Below are positions 8,094 through 17,118 of a DNA stretch of 64,000 nucleotides, one piece after another. The notes under the pieces were generated by a model. The model searched no databases and was not told the origin of the DNA. It saw only the letters and a list, made by a program, of their open reading frames with translations. This DNA is from Burkholderia cepacia ATCC 25416 (GTDB taxonomy: Bacteria > Pseudomonadota > Gammaproteobacteria > Burkholderiales > Burkholderiaceae): the NCBI RefSeq assembly GCF_001411495.1, contig NZ_CP012982.1, positions 372,001 through 436,000 on the forward strand, in the 5' to 3' direction. Each line of letters opens with the position of its first letter. The stretch's first letter is position 1. Position numbers and translations under genes: made by a program.

Positions 8094-9476
8094 TCAGTAC
8101 ACGAAGCCCGCGGCGCCGACGAGGCGCGGCGTATCGCCCGACAGCAGGTCGAGCCCCAGGTTGCGCTGCACCGCGAACTCCAGGTCGCTGCTCGGCCGCG
8201 CGACCGTGTCGATCGCCTGCTCGAGCTGGCCGGGCCCGGCCGGCTGCACGATGTACGGCGTGACGATGACGACCACCTCGGTCTTGTTGTCCTGGAAGTT
8301 CTTCGACGAAAACAGCCGGCCGATGATCGGCAGCCGGCCGAGCCCCGGGATCTGCGATACGGTGTCGGCCGTCTGGCTCTGCAGGAGCCCGCCGATCGCG
8401 AAGCTCTGCCCGCTCGACAGCTCGACCGTCGTCTCGACGCGCCGCACCGTGAGCCCCGGCACCTTGACGCCGCCGGTCGTCACGCTGTTGTTCGCATCGA
8501 CCTCGCTCACTTCCGGCCGCACCTTCAGGCTGATCCGGTTGTCGGCGAGCACGGTCGGCGTGAAATCGAGCGACACGCCGAACGGCTTGAACTCGACCGT
8601 GATCGCGCCGGTCGACGAGCCGGCCTGCGCGACCGGGATCGGAATCTCGCCGCCCGCGAGGAAGCTCGCGGTCTCGCCGGACATCGCGGTGAGGTTCGGT
8701 TCGGCGAGCATCGTGATCAGGCCCTCCTGATCGAGTGCGTCGAGCACCACGTCGATCGACCAGCGTCCCGCGCGGAACCCGCCGAGCACCGAGAACGCGC
8801 CCGTCGGCGACAGGTTGAACAGGCTGGTCGTCGGATCGAACAGCGTGCGCCCGTTGAACAGCCCGCCGACGAAGTTGCCGGCCCCGCCCAGCGAGCTCCA
8901 GTTGATGCCGAGCTGCTGCGTGATGTTGCGGCTCACCTCCGTCACCCGCACGCGCAGGTTCACCTGGATCGGGCGCGACAGCGTGAGCCGGTTGACGATC
9001 TTTTCCTTGTCGTGCAGGTACGGCGTGAGCGACTGCATCACGGCGTCGGCGTCGGCCGCGCTCGGCACCTTGCCCGACACCATCAGCGAGCCCGGCGCGC
9101 CGGACACCGACAGCTTCAGTTGCGGGAAGCGGCTGTCGAGCACGCCCTGCAGCGATGCCGTGTCGACCTGCACGATCACCGTCTTGCGCAGGATCGGACG
9201 ATGGTTCGCGCCGAGCGCGATCAGCGTGGTCGTGCCCGCCTTCTTGCCGAACACGAATACGGTACGCGGCGACGGCACCTGGATGTCCGCGATGGCCGGA
9301 TCGGCGACGAACATCGCGGTTGCGGGCTCGGGCAGCGACAGCAGTTCCCCCTTGCCGGTCGCGATCGACAGCGCCGCGCCCGCGTCCGGCGCCCGCGCGA
9401 CCTGCGCGGCGGCACCCCCGGACGCGATGCCGCAGGCCAGGCCCAGGAAAGCGATCCAACGAACCATGCGCACCAT
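8094..9476 (-). CDS. cpaC: CpaC/RcpA secretin
   Basis: This 460-residue outer-membrane secretin has an N-terminal signal peptide (WIAFLGLACGIASGGAAAQ), a BON/N-domain region including PRTVFVFGKKAGTTTLIALG, and the C-terminal secretin core with VPGLGRLPIIGRLFSSK and VVIVTPYIVQP. It forms the channel through which the Flp pilus exits. The reading frame runs back to a TTG at 9491, but ATG 9476 was chosen because GACGGGAA sits about 7 bases in front of it. Position between cpaB and the cpaD-like gene agrees. Confidence 0.93.
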   Translation of the reverse strand: MVRMVRWIAFLGLACGIASGGAAAQVARAPDAGAALSIATGKGELLSLPEPATAMFVADPAIADIQVPSPRTVFVFGKKAGTTTLIALGANHRPILRKTVIVQVDTASLQGVLDSRFPQLKLSVSGAPGSLMVSGKVPSAADADAVMQSLTPYLHDKEKIVNRLTLSRPIQVNLRVRVTEVSRNITQQLGINWSSLGGAGNFVGGLFNGRTLFDPTTSLFNLSPTGAFSVLGGFRAGRWSIDVVLDALDQEGLITMLAEPNLTAMSGETASFLAGGEIPIPVAQAGSSTGAITVEFKPFGVSLDFTPTVLADNRISLKVRPEVSEVDANNSVTTGGVKVPGLTVRRVETTVELSSGQSFAIGGLLQSQTADTVSQIPGLGRLPIIGRLFSSKNFQDNKTEVVVIVTPYIVQPAGPGQLEQAIDTVARPSSDLEFAVQRNLGLDLLSGDTPRLVGAAGFVY

Positions 9477-9530
9477 GCGTGTTCCCGTCAAATGCCGGCC
9501 GCCGGACGGACGGCCCGAATCGTCAATCCG

Positions 9531-10550
9531 TCACTGCACCGTCGCTCCCGGCGGCGGCGCACCCGCCTGCGCCGCGACATTGGCACCGCCCGGTGCCGCG
9601 GGCATCGCCGGCCACGACGGCAGCCCGGACGGCAGCGGCGGCAGGCCCGGCGTGCCGGTTCCGCCGCCGTGCGATCCGTCGTCGACCGACGAACCGCGAT
9701 AGATCACGACGGCGTTGTTCCGCCACGCCGGCCGCGCGCCCGCATCCGGGCCGGCGGACGGCTCGCGTGCGGTCTCGCGCGCCGCGCGCGACACGTCGCC
9801 GGCCCATACCGGCTGGGTATCGGCCTCCTGCTCGTCGCCGCCCGCCGGCTGCCGCCGGTCGCTCGTCGCGAAGCTGCGCAGCGCGAGCGACAGCGAGCCG
9901 AGGCGGGTCGCCACCAGCACGACCTGCGCGGTGCGCGGCGCGACCTCGAGCGTGACCGTGCGCGCGCGCGCCGTCGCGTCCGGCGCGCTCGCGGGCGCCT
10001 TCGCGCGCTGGAATTCGGAACCGACCGCGAGCACGCGCGCACGCCGCACCACCGTCTCCGCTTCGAACGTGCCCGGCGACGTCGCCGAGCCGCCGATCTG
10101 CTGCGTCAGCAACACGTCGACGAAATCGCCCGGCTGGATCAGCCCCGCGTTGCCCGACACGTCGTCGACCGGCACCGAGATCGCGCGCATGCCGGGTTGC
10201 AGCGCGGCCGCGAGAAAATCCGGCGCGCCGGCCGGAATCACGTTCTCGACGCGAATCGGCGCACCCGCGCCCACGTGGTTGCGCAGCAGCGCGCCCTTCA
10301 GATCCGCGCCCGGCTGCGACTCGACGAACGCGCCGGCCGGCACCTGCGCGCGCGGCATGCGTTTCCACGCGAGATCGTTGTCGCGCAGCAGCAGCCCTTC
10401 CGGCAGGTCGGCGGCGGCGACCCGCACGCGCGCCTGATCCGTTTCGGCGGGCACCGACGGCGTCGACGCGGCGACGTACAGTTCGCGCAGGATGAACGCA
10501 CCGATGCCGGCGGCAACGACGAGCACGGCCATTCTCAGCGGTTTGGGCAT
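9531..10550 (-). CDS. cpaB: CpaB/RcpC pilus assembly protein
   Basis: This 339-residue protein has an N-terminal membrane anchor (MAVLVVAAGIGAFILRELYVA) followed by an SAF domain (VRVAAADLPEGLLLRDNDLA and PAGAFVESQPGADLKGALLR). A second conserved segment follows (MRAISVPVDDVSGNAGLIQP with GDFVDVLLT), typical of CpaB/RcpC. The C-terminus is a Gly/Pro-rich tail of low complexity. It acts in the periplasm with the secretin. The start at 10550 was chosen at the first Met before the hydrophobic helix; the antisense upstream region is not conserved coding sequence. Confidence 0.92.
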   Translation of the reverse strand: MPKPLRMAVLVVAAGIGAFILRELYVAASTPSVPAETDQARVRVAAADLPEGLLLRDNDLAWKRMPRAQVPAGAFVESQPGADLKGALLRNHVGAGAPIRVENVIPAGAPDFLAAALQPGMRAISVPVDDVSGNAGLIQPGDFVDVLLTQQIGGSATSPGTFEAETVVRRARVLAVGSEFQRAKAPASAPDATARARTVTLEVAPRTAQVVLVATRLGSLSLALRSFATSDRRQPAGGDEQEADTQPVWAGDVSRAARETAREPSAGPDAGARPAWRNNAVVIYRGSSVDDGSHGGGTGTPGLPPLPSGLPSWPAMPAAPGGANVAAQAGAPPPGATVQ

Positions 10551-10570
10551 GGCGGCGTGCGTCCCCCGGG

Positions 10571-11044
10571 CTAGGTAAGCGAAACCGTGTGTGGAAACGA
10601 CGCCCAGACGGCCAGCGTGCCGCCGAGCGCGAGCGCCACGCCGTACGGCACGCCGCGCGCGTCGATCGCGTGCACCGGCGTGGCGCGCCGCGACCGCGAT
10701 ACCAGCAATGCGACACCGCACAGGGCACCACCCGCGCCGACACTCGCCAGCACCGGAAACACCAGTGCCGGCCCGGCCCACAGGCATACCGCCGCCGCGA
10801 GCTTGACGTCGCCGCCGCCGATCCAGCCCGCGTGACGCATCGCGCCGAACAGCACCAGCGTCGCCGCGCCGATCGCGACATGCCCGGCCAGCGGCGCGAA
10901 GCCGTCGCGCGCGAGCGCCGCCGCGACGAAATACAGCGCCGCGAACGCGAGCACCACGCGATTGGACAGCCGCCGGTCGCGCAGATCCTGCGCGGCGAGC
11001 GAAGCCAGCAAGACCGTGGCCACCGACTGCACGAGCGTGAGCAT
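10571..11044 (-). CDS. tadV: Prepilin peptidase (CpaA/TadV type, A24)
   Basis: This 157-residue membrane protein has several helices and both aspartates of the minimal A24 aspartyl prepilin peptidases: AAQDLRDRRLSN near residue 20 and the GxGD-type motif WIGGGDVKL near residue 80. It cleaves the Flp prepilin and probably TadE and TadG. ATG 11044 is listed. A GTG seven codons upstream at 11065 is also possible, and neither has a strong ribosome binding site. It lies 20 bp ahead of cpaB and about 90 bp after the flp gene. Confidence 0.9.
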   Translation of the reverse strand: MLTLVQSVATVLLASLAAQDLRDRRLSNRVVLAFAALYFVAAALARDGFAPLAGHVAIGAATLVLFGAMRHAGWIGGGDVKLAAAVCLWAGPALVFPVLASVGAGGALCGVALLVSRSRRATPVHAIDARGVPYGVALALGGTLAVWASFPHTVSLT

Positions 11045-11134
11045 GGGAGAGCCGTCCGTCGACACGCACCGGCCGCGGATACGTTCTACCGCTGCGGATC
11101 CCGGTGTTCGTCGGTGGCGCGCGGGTTCGGCGGA

Positions 11135-11317
11135 TCAGATCAGGCTCGTCACCTTGTTGATCAGCGTCGTGAATATGCTCGGCAAGCCGCCGGTGTTGCT
11201 GCTGAGGATCACGCCGACCGCCGCCAGCGCGACCACGACGATGCCGGCCAGCACTGCGTATTCGAGCGAGCTGACGCCGCGTTCGTCACGCAGCAGGGAC
11301 TTGACGTATTGCAGCAT
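11135..11317 (-). CDS. flp: Flp-type major pilin
   Basis: This 60-residue Flp/Fap pilin has the processing site RDERG followed by VSSLEYAVLAGIVVVALAAV, with the Glu at +5 after the presumed cleavage and one hydrophobic helix. This is the classical Flp prepilin layout and makes it the main pilus subunit of the operon. The start at 11317 follows a strong GGAGG about 6 bases upstream. Being first in the cluster, it probably carries the operon promoter in the upstream region. A longer in-frame extension up to 11548 lacks any pilin features and is rejected. Confidence 0.95.
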   Translation of the reverse strand: MLQYVKSLLRDERGVSSLEYAVLAGIVVVALAAVGVILSSNTGGLPSIFTTLINKVTSLI

Positions 11318-12180
11318 GGCAACCTCCGTGTAACGGGTCGGTGACCGACCGTTGAACGCAAAGACGCACCCTTGCTCCGGCGGTTGCGCAGGACCTTCGC
11401 CCATTGCGATGCGTGCGGGCGACCCTGGCACTGGGTCGTTCGCATCCCCCGGAATACTCTCGATCACGACAACACGCGGCGCGCAACGTTGACTTCGACC
11501 GTTGCATGCCCGCATCCATGGTGCGGTCTTCCCGCACGATGCAACCACGCTGATTCGTCTAGGGTATAGACAATTTTTCAGGCGAATTCAAATGATTTGG
11601 CGTCGGAGTGCATTTATGGATTTCATGCTGCAACGATGAATGCCATATCACTCATTTGCCTTCATTTTTCTCGCGGCATTTCGCATGATTCACGTATCGG
11701 AACAGGCATTGCCACTGTTGCGGCGCATGATTTTCCGGCCGGCCGCCGAACCGTTTCCATTCGATTTATCAGCATGCCGGATCGATCGACAGCGGCTCGC
11801 TTCTCCTTATCCGGCCTGACTTCCCGGCAAAATTGACCGGCCCGCATCGCATTTCCCCGATTACCGGCCTCCGTCTTTCCGCCCGGATTCGTCCGGCGAT
11901 CCTCACGCGAATCCACCCACGTCGCCATTGCGATTTTCAAATCGACGATTGCCCGATTCGGCATCCGGCCGCAATCGACATGATGGGAATCCTGAATGAA
12001 TCTCCAATGCATGTGAATGCGGTTCTCCGCCGCAAAGAACGGAACGCGCGGCGCGGCAACCCGCAAGGCGGCGATAAGCATAGTTCAAATCGTTTCTTGT
12101 CCGGCCCCGGCACGTCATCGAGAATGCCCCGACGGGCTGCGGCCCGGCCTTGTTCCTCAACGTTCCGGACCCGTCGATTC
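11318..12180. other. Long intergenic region between flp and the ABC cluster
   Basis: These roughly 860 bases separate the divergent flp operon and the sulfonate-type ABC cluster. No convincing gene is present. The stretch around 11550-11670 is visibly AT-richer than its surroundings (for example gggtatagacaatttttcag), as expected for promoters and control sites of the two divergent operons. No clear sigma-54 element was found: TGGCAC near 11446 lacks a correctly spaced GC. No hairpin followed by a T run was seen. Confidence 0.5.
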
Positions 12181-13248
12181 ATGCTTCCACTGCGCCTGCT
12201 GCGATCGCTGTTCATTGCGTCCCTCATTGCGTTGCCGGCCGCCGCCGCGCACGCCGACAAGCCCGCCACCATCCGCATCGGCGTCGCCCAGCAAGGCGCC
12301 GGCGATCCGCCGACGTTCGGCGGCTCGAGCGCCGCCACCGCGCAGTTGCAGCAACAGGTCGAAAAGGAGTTCGCGGCAGACGGCATCAAGGTGGAATGGC
12401 TGTTCTTCAAGGGCGCGGGGCCTGCCGTCAACGAGGCGATCGCCAACAAGGCGCTCGACTTCGCGTACCAGGGCGACCTGCCCGCCGTGCTCGCGCGTGC
12501 GAACGGGATCAAGACGCGCCTGCTGCTCGCCGCGAGCGTGCGCTCGGGCGTCAAGATCGCGGTGCCGCCCGACTCCACGATCCGCTCGATCAAGGACCTG
12601 AAGGACCGCCGCGTGTCGATCTTCCGCGGCACCAACCTGCAACTCGTCGCCGACAACGCACTCGCGAAAAACGGCCTCGGCGAACGCGACCTGCGCGTGA
12701 TCAACCTCGATGCCGCAAGCTCGCTCGCCGCGCTCGCGTCGAAAGGCATCGACGCGTCGGTGGGCGACTACCAGCTGTACAAGCTGCGCGACGCGGGGCT
12801 CGCGAAGATCATCTACGAATCGCAGAACGACGGCCCGCAGTTCACGCGCCAGACGCACCTGCTCGTGCTCGACGATTTCGACCGCGCGCATCCGGACATC
12901 GTGCAGCGTGTCGTCACCGCGATCGTGAAGAGCGCGCAATGGTCGTCCGACGAGGCGAACCGCGACGCGCTGTTCAAGCTGTGGGCGAAGAGCGGCGTGC
13001 CGGTTTCGTCGTGGCAGGCCGACTACGCGAACCAGCGCCTGAAGGACCGGTTGTCGCCGCTGATCGATCCGTTCTTCGTCGCGCGCTACAAGTCCGTCGC
13101 GCAGGATGCGCTCGCATTGAAACTGATTCGCCAGCCGGTCGACGTCGACGGCTGGTTCGAGCCGAAGTATCTCGACAACGCGCTGCGCACGCTGAAGCTC
13201 GAAAACTACTGGCAACGATACGACGCGGCCGGCAAGCCCCTTTCCTGA
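12181..13248 (+). CDS. Sulfonate/taurine-type ABC substrate-binding protein
   Basis: This 355-residue periplasmic binding protein has a signal peptide (LLRSLFIASLIALPAAAAHA). Its SsuA/NitT-type body includes IRIGVAQQGAGDPPTFGGS, NEAIANKALDFAYQGDLPAV and SIKDLKDRRVSIFRGTNLQL. The family binds aliphatic sulfonates, taurine, nitrate or related anions; the ligand is not readable here. Genes for two permeases, an ATPase and two TauD-like dioxygenases follow on the same strand, which favours an organosulfur substrate. ATG 12181 was preferred over an upstream ATG at 12124 because it directly precedes the signal peptide; no strong ribosome binding site supports either. Confidence 0.85.
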   Translation: MLPLRLLRSLFIASLIALPAAAAHADKPATIRIGVAQQGAGDPPTFGGSSAATAQLQQQVEKEFAADGIKVEWLFFKGAGPAVNEAIANKALDFAYQGDLPAVLARANGIKTRLLLAASVRSGVKIAVPPDSTIRSIKDLKDRRVSIFRGTNLQLVADNALAKNGLGERDLRVINLDAASSLAALASKGIDASVGDYQLYKLRDAGLAKIIYESQNDGPQFTRQTHLLVLDDFDRAHPDIVQRVVTAIVKSAQWSSDEANRDALFKLWAKSGVPVSSWQADYANQRLKDRLSPLIDPFFVARYKSVAQDALALKLIRQPVDVDGWFEPKYLDNALRTLKLENYWQRYDAAGKPLS

Positions 13249-13262
13249 CCCGGACTTTCCCG

Positions 13263-14114
13263 ATGAGCGACACCGCGTTTTCCGTCCCGTCATCCGACAC
13301 TCGCACGCCCGCCGCGCTCACCGCGCAGCCGCACCCGGCGGCACACGTGAAACGGTGGTCGTGGCGGCTCGCGCCGTGGCTGCTGCCCGCGCTGCTGTTC
13401 GCGCTGTGGAGCGTCGGCAGCGCGCGCGGCTGGATCGCGCCGCAGATCCTGCCGCCGCCGGAACGCGTGTTCGACGCGCTCGCGGATCTCGCGACGAGCG
13501 GCGATCTCGTGCGCCACACGCTGATCAGCCTGCAGCGCGTGCTGGTCGGGTTCGCCGCCGGCACGCTGCTCGGCTTCGCGACCGGCGTCGCGCTCGGCTT
13601 GTCGCGCACGCTGGAAGCCTACGTGCTGCCGAGCTTCAACGCGCTCGTGCAGATTCCGGTGCTCGGCTGGCTGCCGTTCCTGCTGCTGCTCGTCGGCGTC
13701 GGCGAACCGCTCAAGTACCTGCTGATCGCGCATGCGGCGCTCGTTCCCGTCACGCTGAGCACGCTGCAAGGGTTTCGCCAGACACCGCCCGCGCTCGACG
13801 AAGTCGCCCGCGTATTCGGCTACACGCGCCGCCAGCGCATCGTGCACGTCGTGCTGCCCGCCGCGATCCCGACGCTCGCGACCGGCGTGCGGCTCGCGGT
13901 CACGAAGTCGTGGCTCGCGCTCGTCGTCGTGGAGCTCGTCGCGTCGTCCGAAGGGCTCGGCTACCTGATCGTGTACGGGCGGCAACTGTTCCAGCTCGAT
14001 CTCGTGATGGCCGCCGTGATCGTCGTCGGGGCGGTCGGCCTGCTGATCAACCGGCTGCTCGACGCGCTCGAGGCGCGCCTGCGCCGCGGCGTGCCGTCCG
14101 CCTTCCGGGGCTGA
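13263..14114 (+). CDS. ABC transporter permease (SsuC/TauC type), first copy
   Basis: This 283-residue BPD-type permease has about six membrane helices and the EAA-like loop near residues 180-200 (ALDEVARVFGYTRRQRIVHV followed by VLPAAIPTLATG). It starts 14 bp after the binding-protein gene and belongs to the same transcription unit. Together with the second permease it probably makes a heterodimer; single-permease systems are the rule in the Ssu and Tau families. The N-terminal 40 residues are a polar cytoplasmic extension. Confidence 0.88.
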   Translation: MSDTAFSVPSSDTRTPAALTAQPHPAAHVKRWSWRLAPWLLPALLFALWSVGSARGWIAPQILPPPERVFDALADLATSGDLVRHTLISLQRVLVGFAAGTLLGFATGVALGLSRTLEAYVLPSFNALVQIPVLGWLPFLLLLVGVGEPLKYLLIAHAALVPVTLSTLQGFRQTPPALDEVARVFGYTRRQRIVHVVLPAAIPTLATGVRLAVTKSWLALVVVELVASSEGLGYLIVYGRQLFQLDLVMAAVIVVGAVGLLINRLLDALEARLRRGVPSAFRG

Positions 14115-14162
14115 GCCACACACGATGCCCGCCCCGCCCGCGCAACCGAAGGAGATTCTCCC

Positions 14163-14981
14163 GTGACGCATTCCGCTTCGCCGGACGCCGCACCGCCGGC
14201 CGCCACGGCCACCCGCCGCCTGCGTGCGCCCGACTGGCGCGGCTTCGTCCTGCCGCTCGTCGCGCTCGCGCTGTGGTGGGTCATCGCGTCCGCGCACCTC
14301 GTGAACAGCGGCCTGCTCGTCGGCCCGGCCGACGTGTTGCGCACCGCATGGGCGCAAGCCACGAGCGGCGCGCTCGGCCGCGCGCTGTCCGCGTCGCTTG
14401 CGCGCGAAGCCTGCGGTTTCGCGATCGGCGCGGCCGGCGGGCTGCTGCTCGGCACCGCGCTCGGGTTGTCGCGCCTCGCCGCGCGGATGGTCGGCCCGAG
14501 CTTCGACACGTTCAAGCAGATCTCGCTGTTCGCGTGGATTCCGCTGATTTCCGTATGGTTCGGCCTCGGCGACGTCGCCAAGGTCGTGTTCCTGTCGCTC
14601 GCCGCGCTGCTGCCCGTTGCCGCGCACACCTGCGACGGCATTCATGCGGTGCCGCGCGCGTATGTCGACGTCGCCCGCGCGCTGCGCTACTCGCGGCTCC
14701 AGCTCGTGCGCCACGTGATCCTGCCGGCCGCGCTGCCGTCGATCTTCACCGGGCTGTATCTCGGCCTGATCTATTCGTGGCTCGCGACGCTCGGCGCCGA
14801 ATACCTGCTGGTCGCCGGCAGCGGGATCGGCAACACGCTGATCGACGGCAGCGAGCAGTTCCGGATGGATCTCGTGCTGTTCGGAATCATCGTCGTCGGC
14901 GTGACCGGCTGGGCCCTGAACGCGATCGCGCGCGCGATCGAGCGCAAGGTGCTGGCCCGGCGCGGCGACCTGCCGCGCTGA
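14163..14981 (+). CDS. ABC transporter permease (SsuC/TauC type), second copy
   Basis: This 272-residue permease of the same family as its upstream neighbour has about six helices and the EAA-like loop AYVDVARALRYSRLQLVRHV followed by ILPAALPSIFTG. The start is GTG 14163, directly after AAGGAGATTCTCCC. The two permeases are clearly related but diverged, so this is not a recent tandem duplication. It lies between the first permease and the ATPase in a single operon. Confidence 0.88.
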   Translation: MTHSASPDAAPPAATATRRLRAPDWRGFVLPLVALALWWVIASAHLVNSGLLVGPADVLRTAWAQATSGALGRALSASLAREACGFAIGAAGGLLLGTALGLSRLAARMVGPSFDTFKQISLFAWIPLISVWFGLGDVAKVVFLSLAALLPVAAHTCDGIHAVPRAYVDVARALRYSRLQLVRHVILPAALPSIFTGLYLGLIYSWLATLGAEYLLVAGSGIGNTLIDGSEQFRMDLVLFGIIVVGVTGWALNAIARAIERKVLARRGDLPR

Positions 14982-15014
14982 TCGCCCCTTCCTTTCCCCC
15001 TTCCTCACACCGCC

Positions 15015-15860
15015 ATGACGACCCTCGCCTCCGATTCGCTCGACATCCTCCACGTGAGCAAGCACTACGCGCAACGCGGCGCCGCGCTCGCCGTGCTCGA
15101 CGACGTGTCGCTGCACGTGCGCGCCGGCGAGTTCGTCACGATCGTCGGCGCGAGCGGCTGCGGCAAGTCGACGCTGCTGCGCCTGATCGCCGGGCTCGAC
15201 ACCGACTACGCGGGCGAGATCCGTGCCGGCGCCGAGCGCGTACGCGACACGTCGCTGCAACGCGGGATCGTGTTCCAGGATCACCGGCTGTTCCCGTGGC
15301 TGACCGTCGCGCAGAACATCGAGGCCGCGCTGCGCAACGCGCCGCTCGACGCGGCCGCGAAGCGCCGCGCGGTCGCCGATCACGTCGCGCTCGTCGGGCT
15401 GAACGGCTTCGAGCATGCGTATCCGAACCAGTTGTCGGGCGGGATGGCGCAGCGCGTCGCGATCGCACGCGGCCTCGTGAACCGCCCGCGCGTGCTGCTG
15501 CTCGACGAGCCGTTCGGCGCGCTCGACGCGCAGACGCGCGCGCGGATGCAGAACGAGCTGCTGCGCATCTGGGAACAGGAGCGCATCACGATGATCCTCG
15601 TCACGCACGACGTCGACGAAGCCGTGTATCTCGGCGACCGTGTCGTGACGATGGCGCCGCGCCCGGGCCGCATCGAGCGCATCGTCGACGTCGCGCTGCC
15701 GCGCCCGCGCCGGCGCGATTCACCGGAATTCGCGCGGCTGCGCGACACCGTGCTCGCCGGTTTCGACGACGGCGAACCGCCCGGCGACGATCACCCGCGC
15801 GGCAAGCGTATCGACCCGCCGCGCCCGCACCGGATCGGCGAATGGCGGCTTGCGTGGTAG
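15015..15860 (+). CDS. ABC transporter ATP-binding protein (SsuB/TauB type)
   Basis: This 281-residue ATPase has Walker A GASGCGKST (about residue 43), Q-loop FQDHRLFPWL, signature LSGGMAQR, Walker B VLLLDEPFGALD and the switch histidine in LVTHDVDEA. It energises import through the two adjacent permeases. The C-terminal 40 residues are a charged, proline-rich tail with no recognised domain. It is 33 bp downstream of the second permease. Confidence 0.92.
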   Translation: MTTLASDSLDILHVSKHYAQRGAALAVLDDVSLHVRAGEFVTIVGASGCGKSTLLRLIAGLDTDYAGEIRAGAERVRDTSLQRGIVFQDHRLFPWLTVAQNIEAALRNAPLDAAAKRRAVADHVALVGLNGFEHAYPNQLSGGMAQRVAIARGLVNRPRVLLLDEPFGALDAQTRARMQNELLRIWEQERITMILVTHDVDEAVYLGDRVVTMAPRPGRIERIVDVALPRPRRRDSPEFARLRDTVLAGFDDGEPPGDDHPRGKRIDPPRPHRIGEWRLAW

Positions 15861-16008
15861 CACGCATGGCGCTTCGATTTGCTCAGCACGACGACGCATA
15901 TCGATCGTCGCCGCGCGCACGCTAAGGTTGTGACGATTCATCGGTTCCGGTTGCGCACGGTCCCTGCTTGAATGGAGACTCGACCGACCCGACTCCAGGA
16001 GACTCCCG

Positions 16009-16962
16009 ATGTCCGAAGTCCAGCACGCCGCTCACCCGTCTTCGCATGCTTCGCACGCCGCGCCGCGCACGGCCGCCACCCCGCTCCAGCTTCGCCAGGT
16101 CGCCGGCCGGATCGGCGCCGAGATCGCCGGCGTGCGGCTGTCGGGCACGCTCGACGACGCGACGTTCGACGCGATCCAGGCCGCGCTGCTGCGCCACAAG
16201 GTGCTGTTCTTCCGTGGCCAGCACCACCTCGACGACACCGCGCAGGAAGCGTTCGCACGCCGCTTCGGCGAGACCGTCGCCCACCCGACCGTGCCGTCCG
16301 TCGACGGCAGCGCACACCTGCTCGAACTCGATTCCGCACACGGCGCGCGCGCCAATTCGTGGCACACCGACGTGACGTTCGTCGATGCGTACCCGAAGGT
16401 CTCGATCCTGCGCGCGGTCGTGATTCCGCCGTTCGGCGGCGATACCGTGTGGGCCAACACGGCCGCCGCCTACGCGAACCTGCCCGACCCGCTGCGCGCG
16501 CTCGCCGACACGCTGTGGGCGCTGCATACGAACGCGTACGACTACGCGTCGACGCACGTGCATGCCGACGCTGCGCAACTGAAGCGCTACCGCGAAGTGT
16601 TCACGTCGACCGTCTACGAAACCGAGCACCCGGTCGTGCGCGTCCATCCGGAAACCGGCGAACGCACGCTCGTGCTCGGGCATTTCGTGCAGCGGCTCAA
16701 GGGGCTGTCGGCGCAGGATTCCGCGCACCTGCTGCAGGTATTCCACGAGCATGTGACGCGTCTCGAGAACACCGTGCGCTGGAACTGGCAGGAAGGCGAC
16801 GTCGCGATCTGGGACAACCGCGCGACGCAGCATTACGCGATCAACGACTACGGCGATGCGCGCCGTGTCGTGCGCCGCGCGACCGTGCACGGCGACGTGC
16901 CGGTCGGCATCGACGGCCGCCGGAGCGTCGTGCTGAAGGGGCCGGGCGCGACGCTGCAATAA
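16009..16962 (+). CDS. TauD/TfdA family 2-oxoglutarate-dependent dioxygenase, first copy
   Basis: This 317-residue Fe(II)/2-oxoglutarate dioxygenase has the metal ligands HxD in NSWHTDVTFVD and a distal His in WDNRATQHYAI. A downstream Arg in RRVVRRATVHGD fits 2-oxoglutarate binding. The N-terminus carries the TauD segment GRIGAEIAGVRLSG. Members desulfonate taurine or alkyl sulfonates or attack related substrates. Position beside the sulfonate-type ABC genes supports sulfur acquisition, but the substrate is inference. The start follows AGGAGACTCCCG. Confidence 0.88.
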   Translation: MSEVQHAAHPSSHASHAAPRTAATPLQLRQVAGRIGAEIAGVRLSGTLDDATFDAIQAALLRHKVLFFRGQHHLDDTAQEAFARRFGETVAHPTVPSVDGSAHLLELDSAHGARANSWHTDVTFVDAYPKVSILRAVVIPPFGGDTVWANTAAAYANLPDPLRALADTLWALHTNAYDYASTHVHADAAQLKRYREVFTSTVYETEHPVVRVHPETGERTLVLGHFVQRLKGLSAQDSAHLLQVFHEHVTRLENTVRWNWQEGDVAIWDNRATQHYAINDYGDARRVVRRATVHGDVPVGIDGRRSVVLKGPGATLQ

Positions 16963-17118
16963 CGCCCGCGTCACGCGGCGGCGCCGTTCCGTGCGCGCCG
17001 CCGCACCTGCCTCCTCCGCCACCGGACACCCGACCATGCCCTTCCCGTCACCGGACCGACGCACGCACGCGCAACGATGTCGGCCCCGCACCCCGTTCAC
17101 TTCCGCCAGGAGCGTCGC

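Noticed and set aside
5038..9459. Very long minus-strand frame of 1,473 codons over the tad region
   Set aside because: It is tadA plus antisense or out-of-frame reading of the neighbouring tad genes; only residues from 6456 onward have family motifs.
11446..11466. Sigma-54 promoter upstream of flp (TGGCAC...)
   Set aside because: Spacing from GG to GC is not 10 bases and it is on the wrong strand for flp.
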